From: Nitrosomonadales bacterium
GTDB taxonomy: Bacteria; Pseudomonadota; Gammaproteobacteria; Burkholderiales; Gallionellaceae
Reading direction: 5' to 3'
Assembly (NCBI GenBank): GCA_016218465.1
Contig: JACREA010000162.1
Span: 1 to 8,118, forward strand
DNA: 8,118 nucleotides
Shown here in pieces: positions 1 to 5,846 of this stretch. Under the pieces are notes generated by a model, which had not been told where the DNA came from, did not search any database, and saw only the letters and a list, made by a program, of their open reading frames with translations. The position numbers and the translations under genes were made by a program. The number at the start of each line of letters is the position of its first letter. The stretch's first letter is position 1.

Positions 1-1754
1 GCGTGCACCGTCATCAGGTGCAGCGCATCGGAACCGGCCTCGGCCTGATGTTCGCCCGCCTCCAGCGCGGCGTGGGTGAGGAACGCGGTGAGGCTGTCGT
101 CCTCGTTTTCGTGCACGAACAGCGTCGCCGCGTTGACCAGTTCGTTGAGGTTTTCCAGGCGCTCCTCGGATTCGCGTTTTTTAGCGCCAGTCTCGTTTTG
201 GTAATGCGCGACCAATCCGCTGTGCTCAATTACATGGTCGATGACCTCGGGGAGTGGCAACTCACGCGTTGCGCTGCGCTGCGATTCGATCAACGCGACG
301 AATGCCGAGACCTTGCCACCCGCGCGAGCTGCAGCGTCGAACAATGTCGTATTGTTCTGCTTTGCTGCTTCCTGCAGTTGCTCGATGCTGCGCGCGCCGA
401 TGCCGCGCGTCGGAAAATTGATGATGCGCAGCAGCGCGTTGTCGTCGTCAGTGTTCTCCATCAGACGCAGGTAGGCCAGCGCGTGCTTGATTTCCTGCCG
501 CTCAAAAAAACGCAACCCACCGTACACGCGGTACGACAACCCTGCCGACACCAGCGCGTGTTCCAGAACCCGCGATTGCGCGTTGGAGCGGTACAACAGC
601 GCAATCTCCTTGAGATTGATTCCCTCGGACTTCAACTGATTGATTTCGTCGACGATGAACGCAGCTTCGTCCACATCGGTGGCTGCCTCATACACGCGCA
701 AAGGGTCTCCGCCGCTCTCCGCAGTCCACAGATTCTTGCCGAGACGGTTACGGTTGTTGCTGATCAGCGCATTGGCAGCTTCGAGAATGTTCGCGTACGA
801 GCGGTAGTTCTGCTCCAGCTTGATGACGCTCTCGACGTGGAAATCGCGCAGCAGCTCCTGCATGTTGCCGACATTCGCGCCGCGAAATGCATAGATCGAC
901 TGGTCGTCGTCCCCTACGGCAAAAAGCGCCGCAGGTGCGACATCATCGCGCAGCGATGCGTTCGCCCCCTCTCCCCCAGCCCCTCCCCCGCGAAGGGGGG
1001 AGGGGTGCAGTGGGAGAGGGTTGGGGAGAGGGCGTTTTTCGCCAACCCCAGCCAGCAGCTTCAGCCAGCGGTATTGCAGCGGATTGGTATCCTGGAACTC
1101 GTCCACCTGAATATGCTTGAAGCGCTCCTGGTAATGCTCGCGAATAGAAGCGTTGCGCGACAGCAGCTCGTAGCAGCGCAGCAGCAATTCGGAAAAATCC
1201 ACCACGCCTTCGCGCTGGCATTGCGCGTCGTATTCGGCGAAGATTTCCACCTTGCGCCGCGTGTACGGGTCGTACGCCTCTACCTCATTTGCACGCAGCC
1301 CCTGCTCCTTGGCTCCGCTGATGAAGTTCTGCACCTCGCGCGGCGGATACTTTTCGTCATCGACGTTCATCGTCTTCATCAGCCGCTTGATCGCGGACAG
1401 CTGGTCGCCGCTGTCGAGAATCTGGAAAGCCTGCGGCAGATTCGCCTCGCGGTGATGTGCGCGCAACATGCGGTTGCATAGCCCATGGAACGTGCCAATC
1501 CACATCCCGCGCGTGTTGATTGGCAGCATCGCCGACAGGCGCGTCACCATCTCCTTCGCCGCCTTGTTGGTGAACGTCACCGCGAGGATGCCGGAGGGCG
1601 AAACCTGTCCGCTGCTGATGAGATACGCAATGCGTGTCGTCAGCACGCGCGTCTTGCCGCTGCCCGCCCCGGCGAGGATCAGCGCGGACTGGTGCGGCAG
1701 GATGACAGCTTGACGTTGTTCGGGATTGAGGCCGGAAAGCAGGGTGGAATTCAT
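1..1754 (-). CDS. uvrD: UvrD/Rep-family DNA helicase II, N-terminal 584 codons (3' end outside window)
   Basis: Superfamily 1A 3'-5' DNA helicase, acting in the family in nucleotide-excision and mismatch repair. Reading the minus strand from the ATG at 1754 gives an open frame to the left edge. The N-terminus MNSTLLSGLNPEQRQAV fits the family start. Visible motifs: Walker A GAGSGKT (residues 29-35), motif Ia with TFTNKAA, GTFHGLC, motif II VDEFQDT (217-223), motif III GDDDQSIYAFRGA (281-293), motif IV-type QNYRS and LLYRSNAQSR, then LMTVH at the edge, the beginning of motif V. An oddity is about 36 extra residues between LLAG (233-236) and motif III, encoded by a palindromic repeat; the frame stays open across it. 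No clear Shine-Dalgarno lies before the ATG. A GATAAT on the minus strand (1766-1761) ends only 6 nt upstream, which could mean a leaderless message. Codon use is much more GC-rich than in the dnd operon. A UvrD-type rather than Rep-type assignment is likely but not certain without the C-terminus. Confidence 0.95.
   Translation of the reverse strand, partial: MNSTLLSGLNPEQRQAVILPHQSALILAGAGSGKTRVLTTRIAYLISSGQVSPSGILAVTFTNKAAKEMVTRLSAMLPINTRGMWIGTFHGLCNRMLRAHHREANLPQAFQILDSGDQLSAIKRLMKTMNVDDEKYPPREVQNFISGAKEQGLRANEVEAYDPYTRRKVEIFAEYDAQCQREGVVDFSELLLRCYELLSRNASIREHYQERFKHIQVDEFQDTNPLQYRWLKLLAGVGEKRPLPNPLPLHPSPLRGGGAGGEGANASLRDDVAPAALFAVGDDDQSIYAFRGANVGNMQELLRDFHVESVIKLEQNYRSYANILEAANALISNNRNRLGKNLWTAESGGDPLRVYEAATDVDEAAFIVDEINQLKSEGINLKEIALLYRSNAQSRVLEHALVSAGLSYRVYGGLRFFERQEIKHALAYLRLMENTDDDNALLRIINFPTRGIGARSIEQLQEAAKQNNTTLFDAAARAGGKVSAFVALIESQRSATRELPLPEVIDHVIEHSGLVAHYQNETGAKKRESEERLENLNELVNAATLFVHENEDDSLTAFLTHAALEAGEHQAEAGSDALHLMTVH
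964..1034. repeat. C/G-rich imperfect palindromic repeat captured in frame inside uvrD
   Basis: The left arm is pyrimidine-rich (CCCTCTCCCCCAGCCCCTCC, starting near 967). It is answered on the same strand by a purine-rich arm (GGGGGGAGGGG, then TGGGAGAGGG and TGGGGAGAGGG), with a short CGCGAA centre near 990. On the uvrD strand it is read as a Pro/Leu stretch followed by a Gly-rich stretch (LPNPLPLHPSPLRGGGAGG). Such hairpin repeats are common between genes in Beta- and Gammaproteobacteria and are often mis-translated as 'SPQPSPTRGEG'-like peptides; that is from memory. Here the flanking uvrD motifs on both sides are in the same frame, so the repeat is part of the coding sequence. Exact insertion ends cannot be fixed without relatives that lack it. 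Confidence 0.8.
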
Positions 1755-1760
1755 CGGCGA

Positions 1761-1766
1761 ATTATC
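1761..1766 (-). promoter_or_regulatory. Possible uvrD -10 element (GATAAT)
   Basis: On the minus strand GATAAT matches the sigma-70 -10 consensus at 5 of 6 positions and sits 6 nt before the uvrD ATG. That would place the transcription start at or next to the A of the start codon. The only -35-like hexamer seen, TTGAAG (1793-1788), is 21 nt away, which is too far for a good promoter. Treat as a weak candidate. Confidence 0.2.
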
Positions 1767-1910
1767 CCACAGGATGGCGGCTCGCCGCTTCAAACCCTGC
1801 ACGTCGTGTCAGCAGCATCCGCAGTTCGCCTCTGCGCGGCTGCATGATGTCAGCATGGATGTATGAGCACCCATGTTCAATCCGGCGAAATTATGAACTG
1901 GCTCAGGTTA

Positions 1911-2201
1911 CTATGGCGGAGCGTATTCCTCCAACGGCCGAAAACAAAACACAAAACGACCATCGTCGAAGTCCACCGCCAGAGTCCCGCCCCGGTTTAT
2001 GGCGTAATCCCAATACCCCCTGATGGGACAGCCTTCGTGGCATTCGCTGACATGCGCAGGCGACTCCAGACCGCGTTCGCGGTCGTACCATGACAGCAGC
2101 ATGTTTTCGCCGATCAGTCTGTCAGCAACCGAGGAAGCGCGTTTGATGGCAGCGTCAAAATCGATTGCTGTTCCGGTTGAAACAATGCGGTGTATTTTCA
2201 T
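1911..2201 (-). CDS. AF1514/DUF5619-like hypothetical protein (96 aa)
   Basis: Small soluble protein without signal peptide or membrane segment. The pattern I recognise is a short N-terminal strand, a helix (residues about 15-30), then ENMLLSWYDRERG (32-44), a Cys pair SECHEGC (52-58), GYWDYAINRGG (62-72) and a terminal strand VDFDDGRFVFCF (76-87). This order resembles the AF1514 family (DUF5619), whose function is unknown to me. The ATG at 2201 is preceded by a weak AGGGTG (minus strand). The gene lies on the same strand as uvrD, with 156 nt between its stop and the uvrD start, and is divergent from the dnd operon. A longer antiparallel reading on the plus strand (1863-2093) has no recognisable content. 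Coding status is supported by the family-like motifs; the role is unknown, and nothing ties it functionally to phosphorothioation beyond adjacency. Confidence 0.75.
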   Translation of the reverse strand: MKIHRIVSTGTAIDFDAAIKRASSVADRLIGENMLLSWYDRERGLESPAHVSECHEGCPIRGYWDYAINRGGTLAVDFDDGRFVFCFRPLEEYAPP

Positions 2202-2341
2202 GACTGCACCCTAGCAGAGATTCGGTTGTTGCTGATGCCGGAAAAGCTGGCGGACTTTCACTAGCGTTATTCGTGTCTCTGACTATTTTAATAGCTTGGC
2301 AAGTAAGGTGGTGACGAGGGGTGATTTGATGCCCTATCTGC

Positions 2342-2383
2342 TTGCTTACGCACAAGCTTGTACCTCATAATAGCCCAGCTATT
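2342..2383 (+). promoter_or_regulatory. Candidate dnd operon promoter with two inverted repeats
   Basis: A -35-like TTGCTT (2342-2347) is followed after 18 nt by CATAAT (2366-2371), 5 of 6 to the -10 consensus. Transcription would start near 2378, giving a leader of about 34 nt before the ATG at 2412. A perfect palindrome ACAAGCTTGT (2352-2361) sits between the two boxes. AATAGC-CCA-GCTATT (2369-2383) overlaps the -10 and the predicted start point. Such placement is typical of repressor operators. Only the -10 is good, so the promoter itself is tentative. Confidence 0.35.
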
Positions 2384-2411
2384 TTCTGACCACGGAACAG
2401 GTAACACATAC

Positions 2412-3572
2412 ATGCTTGACGAGGCTCTCAACACTCGCGGTAGTAATTGCGTTACCGCGTTTTCAGGAAGGGAAACCGACTTTTGGGAAGATGTCGTCCA
2501 TGCCGTTCGCACGGAATACCTTTCCGACAGCCAGGAATATCCTTGGATCATTGGTTTTTCCGGGGGGAAAGATTCAACCGTTGTTGCTCAAGCCGTATTT
2601 GAAGCCTTGCTGCAAGTGCCCCCGTCACAACGGCGGCGTCAAGTACATTTCGTGTCAAATGACACGCTGGTAGAAAGCCCGATGGTTATGGCACACCTTG
2701 CAAAGGTGCAGTCGGCCATTGCTAGTATGGTCGATAGCTTTCGTTTGCCAGTTAAAGTTGTTACGACCAGGCCAGCTCTCGATAGAACGTTTTGGACTCT
2801 GTTAATTGGGCGAGGTTATCCAAGCCCCAATCAGACCATGCGCTGGTGTACTGACCGCCTGAAGATTCAGCCCACAAGCCGATACATTCTAGATAATGCC
2901 TCTATACATGGGGCTGCCATTGTTGTGCTTGGCGTGCGACTCGACGAGAGCGAGAGCCGCCGCAATTCCATCAATAAATTTCAAAATCTTGAGAACTCTA
3001 ATCTCACTCCACATAGCGTATTGCCTGGCGCATTCATCTACCGACCGATTGTGCATCTCGGTATTGATGATGTGTGGGAGGTTCTGGGTAGCTGCGAGCC
3101 GCCATGGGGAGGTACACACCGAGATTTGATCCAACTTTACCGCGACGCCGAAGGGGGTGAGTGCCCTGTTGTGCTGAGCAAGGATGAGGCACCGGGGTGC
3201 GGCACGTCTAATAGCCGTTTTGGATGTTGGACGTGTACCGTGGTAGAAAAAGACAAGAGCCTGCAGGGCTTCGTAGACGTGGGTAATCACCACTTTTCTG
3301 CGCTCATTGAGTTTCGGCAGTGGCTAAAAGAAATTCGCAACGATCCGCGCTATCGTTCCATCGAGCGCCGTAATGGTGAAATTTGTTTTAACGCGCGTGG
3401 TGAACAGATTAAACACATACCAGGGCCGTTTACCATTCAAGCGCGCAAGATGATTTTGGATAGATTGCTTCAAACGCAGAAAGAATATGGTGATCAGCTT
3501 ATTTCACCGGAAGAAATTGAGTTAATCCACGCCACATGGGCGGAGGAAATAAGTAGGCCAATAAAAAACTAG
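2412..3572 (+). CDS. dndC: DndC, DNA phosphorothioation sulfurtransferase
   Basis: PP-loop ATP pyrophosphatase related to PAPS reductase; in Dnd systems it activates and transfers sulfur to the DNA backbone. From the ATG at 2412 (386 aa): PP-loop SGGKDST (residues 50-56), SNDTLVESP (82-90), IGRGYPSP followed by RWCTDRLKI (144-152), VVLGVRLDESESRR (171-184), and a Cys-rich block with cysteines at about 251, 263, 272 and 275 (GCGTSNSRFGCWTC). That block probably carries the iron-sulfur cluster described for DndC. The C-terminus GPFTIQARKMILDRLL and ISPEEIELIHATW is also DndC-like. An in-frame TTG at 2358 would add 18 residues but has no ribosome site and lies upstream of the candidate transcription start; the ATG at 2412 has CAGG 10 nt before it. 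At under 400 aa it is shorter than the roughly 500-aa DndC proteins I remember, mainly at the C-terminal end. First gene of the operon. Confidence 0.92.
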   Translation: MLDEALNTRGSNCVTAFSGRETDFWEDVVHAVRTEYLSDSQEYPWIIGFSGGKDSTVVAQAVFEALLQVPPSQRRRQVHFVSNDTLVESPMVMAHLAKVQSAIASMVDSFRLPVKVVTTRPALDRTFWTLLIGRGYPSPNQTMRWCTDRLKIQPTSRYILDNASIHGAAIVVLGVRLDESESRRNSINKFQNLENSNLTPHSVLPGAFIYRPIVHLGIDDVWEVLGSCEPPWGGTHRDLIQLYRDAEGGECPVVLSKDEAPGCGTSNSRFGCWTCTVVEKDKSLQGFVDVGNHHFSALIEFRQWLKEIRNDPRYRSIERRNGEICFNARGEQIKHIPGPFTIQARKMILDRLLQTQKEYGDQLISPEEIELIHATWAEEISRPIKN

Positions 3573-3582
3573 GGAGCTAAAT

Positions 3583-3783
3583 ATGTCGGATATATTTCTG
3601 GGAGATTTGCCGTTATGGTCTGATCCTAGTGCGCGTGCTGTGCTGGAAGGCCTATGCATTAGGCATGGTGTTCCAATGGACGTGCTTGAAGAGCTTGTAG
3701 GTATCCAACGTGAACGCGCAGGTGAGGAGCGGGCGCGTAATGTGTACCCGCGTATTGAAGAAGTTTTGAGTCGCATGGACTAA
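3583..3783 (+). CDS. Small Dnd-associated protein (66 aa) between dndC and dndD
   Basis: A strong AGGGAG (3571-3576) overlaps the dndC stop and sits 6 nt before this ATG; the dndD ATG follows 11 nt after its stop, so it is clearly translated as part of the operon. The product is charged and mostly helical: MSDIFLGDLPLWSDPSARAV leads into a helical segment, then a Arg/Glu-rich segment around residues 40-53 and a short closing helix. It has no signal peptide or membrane segment. It matches my memory of a small protein family annotated only as 'DNA modification system-associated small protein', found beside dndC/dndD. It is not DndE, which appears as a separate domain downstream. The role is unknown; an assembly or bridging factor for DndC and DndD is inference from position only. 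Confidence 0.85.
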   Translation: MSDIFLGDLPLWSDPSARAVLEGLCIRHGVPMDVLEELVGIQRERAGEERARNVYPRIEEVLSRMD

Positions 3784-3794
3784 GGGAAAGGACT

Positions 3795-5240
3795 ATGTGG
3801 ATTTCAAAAATAGAACTGTTTAATTTTAAAAGTTACCCTCACCAAATATTCGAGTTCCCGCAGCCACGAGAGGGACGCAATATCGTTCTGATTGGCGGTA
3901 TGAATGGATATGGCAAAACTTCTATTCTGGAAGCTTTGTATCTTGGCCTCTACGGGAAAGAGGCGCTGGAGCATTTGGGGCGTGCTGGCCTTCGAGACGA
4001 TATGGGTTACCGCCGATTTTTGGATAAAGCAATGCATGGACATGCATTGCGTTCACAGCGCGATACGATGTGGGTCAAAGTTCAAATTAACCAAGGTGCA
4101 ACTGAAGGATTTGAGGTAACGAGAAAATGGTTCTTTGGAAGTATGGGTGCGTGGACCGGTGAGGATGAAGTAGTAATTTACGAGGTTCGCGACGGTATTC
4201 GTGGTCGTACTCTGAATGCCGAGCGCTTGGGCGAATTGCTGGATCAGAGATTCATCCCGGCGCATGTCGCACCATTCTTCTTCTTCGATGGCGAAGAAGT
4301 AAAAAAACTGGCCGATCAAAGCAGAGGGGATCAGATTAGGAGTGGTATTGAAGGTCTGCTCGGCGTTGTTTTGCTCCGCAAGCTAAAGAAACGTTTAGAG
4401 GAGTTTCAAACAAACCGATCAAGCGGTGTGTCTGTCATGGACGAACAAGAGCATCGTGAGCTTTTTGAGGCGCTGTCTCAACACGAACGGGAATATGAAG
4501 AAGCGGAAAAGAAACATCGTGATTTGGATGTTGCAGTTAGCGACCTTAAGGCTCGTCGTACGGACCTTCTGAATCGCACGATGAGAGAAGGTGCCGGCGC
4601 AGGCGACATTGCAAGCGCTGCTGATATTGTGGCGCAACAGAAGGACGCCGAAACAGAACTTAAGGCCACCGAGGATGCGCTCGATGACGTGGTGTCAACC
4701 AAGTTGCCGTTTCATCTTGTAGCACGTGAAGTGCTGGAAGGTTTAGCCACTCAAGTTCGTGAGGAGATTGCGCGGGAAAGCTGGGATTTACGAAAGGAGA
4801 GCCTTGAGCCAGAGAAAGCCAAGTTCATCGGCACGTTTTACGCTACGACGGAACCTCCTTTACGACCTGAATTAACAGCCGAACAAGAGACAGCATTACA
4901 AGCACGATTAAATGCCGCTTGGGAAAGCTTGTTCTATCCAATGCCCGATGGTTGTGCCGACAACATTATTCACGATTACTTGGGTGCCAAACGCCCTGCG
5001 CTTTTAACAGCTATGGACGGGTTGCGCATGGGCGCGCAGGACGTATTGGGTTTGGTGGCGAAACGTGAGGCTCTCCAAAAAAAGATTCGCGAATTGGTCA
5101 ACCGCTATACTAAGATCGAAGGTGTTGACCGTGATGGTACGCTCGCCAAACTCAATGCAGAGTTAATTGCTGTGAACGCAACACTTGACCAGAAGCTACG
5201 CGAGTTGGGCGACGTGGAGCGCCAGATGCAAGGGCTCTAA
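3795..5240 (+). CDS. dndD: DndD, N-terminal part (SMC-like ATPase), ended by in-frame TAA
   Basis: DndD is the SMC/Rad50-like ATPase of the phosphorothioation complex. This 481-aa part begins after a good AAGGGA site (3782-3787) with MWISKIELFNFKSY, the usual start of SMC-type N-lobes. Walker A is GGMNGYGKTS (34-43), and the DndD-typical FFFFDGEEVKKLAD lies at 161-174. A charged coiled coil follows at about 195-300, then a mixed central region and a second coil from about 420. The frame stops at TAA 5238-5240 after VERQMQGL. The same frame continues open at once with the C-terminal lobe (to 5846), so this is a DndD of about 683 codons divided by one nonsense codon. On its own this piece lacks the ABC signature and Walker B and should not hydrolyse ATP, unless it pairs with the separately made C-terminal part. 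Confidence 0.88.
   Translation: MWISKIELFNFKSYPHQIFEFPQPREGRNIVLIGGMNGYGKTSILEALYLGLYGKEALEHLGRAGLRDDMGYRRFLDKAMHGHALRSQRDTMWVKVQINQGATEGFEVTRKWFFGSMGAWTGEDEVVIYEVRDGIRGRTLNAERLGELLDQRFIPAHVAPFFFFDGEEVKKLADQSRGDQIRSGIEGLLGVVLLRKLKKRLEEFQTNRSSGVSVMDEQEHRELFEALSQHEREYEEAEKKHRDLDVAVSDLKARRTDLLNRTMREGAGAGDIASAADIVAQQKDAETELKATEDALDDVVSTKLPFHLVAREVLEGLATQVREEIARESWDLRKESLEPEKAKFIGTFYATTEPPLRPELTAEQETALQARLNAAWESLFYPMPDGCADNIIHDYLGAKRPALLTAMDGLRMGAQDVLGLVAKREALQKKIRELVNRYTKIEGVDRDGTLAKLNAELIAVNATLDQKLRELGDVERQMQGL
5238..5240 (+). other. In-frame TAA interrupting dndD
   Basis: The codon is in the same frame as both the upstream (start 3795) and downstream (to 5846) halves of DndD, so no frameshift is involved. 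A single base change from CAA, GAA or AAA would produce it. The next codons read GSIDQERALYSREHEKF with no loss of coding character. TAA is not a selenocysteine codon, and the following base G gives no obvious readthrough context. Confidence 0.85.
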
Positions 5241-5264
5241 GGATCTATCGACCAAGAGCGTGCG

Positions 5265-5846
5265 TTGTACTCTCGTGAACACGAAAAGTTCGTGCAGGCA
5301 AACCCAGTAAAGTCGATGGTGGGGCGCGCCGAGCGAGTTTGTAGTCTTATTGCAGAGCTGATACCTCAACTGTACACGCTGAAGGTGGAGCAATTGGCCG
5401 ATGCAATGACCGATGTGTACAAAAAACTGGCGCATAAAAACCAAGTGCATCGGATCGACATTGACGAAACTGGTCAAACCAGAATAATGAGCCGCGAGGG
5501 AGATGAAATTCCGTTCGATAAGTCTGCGGGTGAAAATCAGGTGTTTGCTACCGCATTGCTGGCAGGGCTAGCCAAAATCTCAGGTATCGATGCTCCGTTG
5601 GTGGTGGACACACCACTAGGGCGGCTAGACAGTACGCACCGCGCTAATATTTTGAAATACTGGGTTTCTGACAAAAAACGCCAAGTCATCTTGCTTTCGC
5701 AAGATAAAGAAATAGATCGCGAAACCTATGCCATGCTGGAGCGCAACGTTGGTAAGACATACTTGTTGGAGCACACTGAGATTGGCAATGGGGTTGGTAA
5801 GACCATGGCAGTTGAGAATGAGTACTTCAAGGAGCTAATTGCATGA
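5265..5846 (+). CDS. dndD: DndD, C-terminal part (signature and Walker B lobe)
   Basis: Continuation of the dndD frame after the TAA. The first possible start is TTG at 5265, with AAGAG (5254-5258) 6 nt upstream, so reinitiation just after the stop is conceivable. The 193-aa product holds the end of the second coil, then the C-lobe: SAGENQVFATALL (about 87-99, ABC-signature-like), PLVVDTPLGRLDSTHR (111-126, Walker B plus D-loop), and QVILLSQDKEI, the switch-like strand. These are the elements missing from the upstream part. The stop overlaps the next start as ATGA (5843-5846), so translation here feeds the downstream dndE fusion gene. If ribosomes do not reach this part, coupling to dndE would also be weakened. 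Either a recent pseudogenising mutation, a sequencing error, or a genuine two-chain DndD; the sequence alone cannot decide. Confidence 0.75.
   Translation: MYSREHEKFVQANPVKSMVGRAERVCSLIAELIPQLYTLKVEQLADAMTDVYKKLAHKNQVHRIDIDETGQTRIMSREGDEIPFDKSAGENQVFATALLAGLAKISGIDAPLVVDTPLGRLDSTHRANILKYWVSDKKRQVILLSQDKEIDRETYAMLERNVGKTYLLEHTEIGNGVGKTMAVENEYFKELIA

Noticed and set aside
3..1481. A 492-codon open frame on the plus strand.
   Set aside because: It is the antisense of uvrD, whose minus-strand frame holds all the expected helicase motifs; the plus-strand product shows no family features. High GC makes such long antisense frames common.
1776..1792. GCGGCTCGCCGC hairpin upstream of uvrD as a terminator for the 96-aa gene.
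   Set aside because: The stem is 4-5 bp, has no T-run on the minus strand, and sits next to the uvrD start; short GC hairpins are expected in this DNA.
1863..2093. A 76-codon plus-strand frame opposite the 96-aa gene.
   Set aside because: The minus-strand product carries the AF1514-like motifs; the plus-strand one shows nothing comparable.
2358..2411. TTG at 2358 as the dndC start.
   Set aside because: It has no ribosome site, lies inside the ACAAGCTTGT palindrome and upstream of the likely transcription start, and the added residues do not resemble DndC.
5238..5264. Programmed frameshift or stop-codon recoding in dndD.
   Set aside because: Both halves are in the same frame, so no shift is needed; TAA is not a selenocysteine codon and no familiar readthrough context follows. 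Reinitiation or mutation is simpler.
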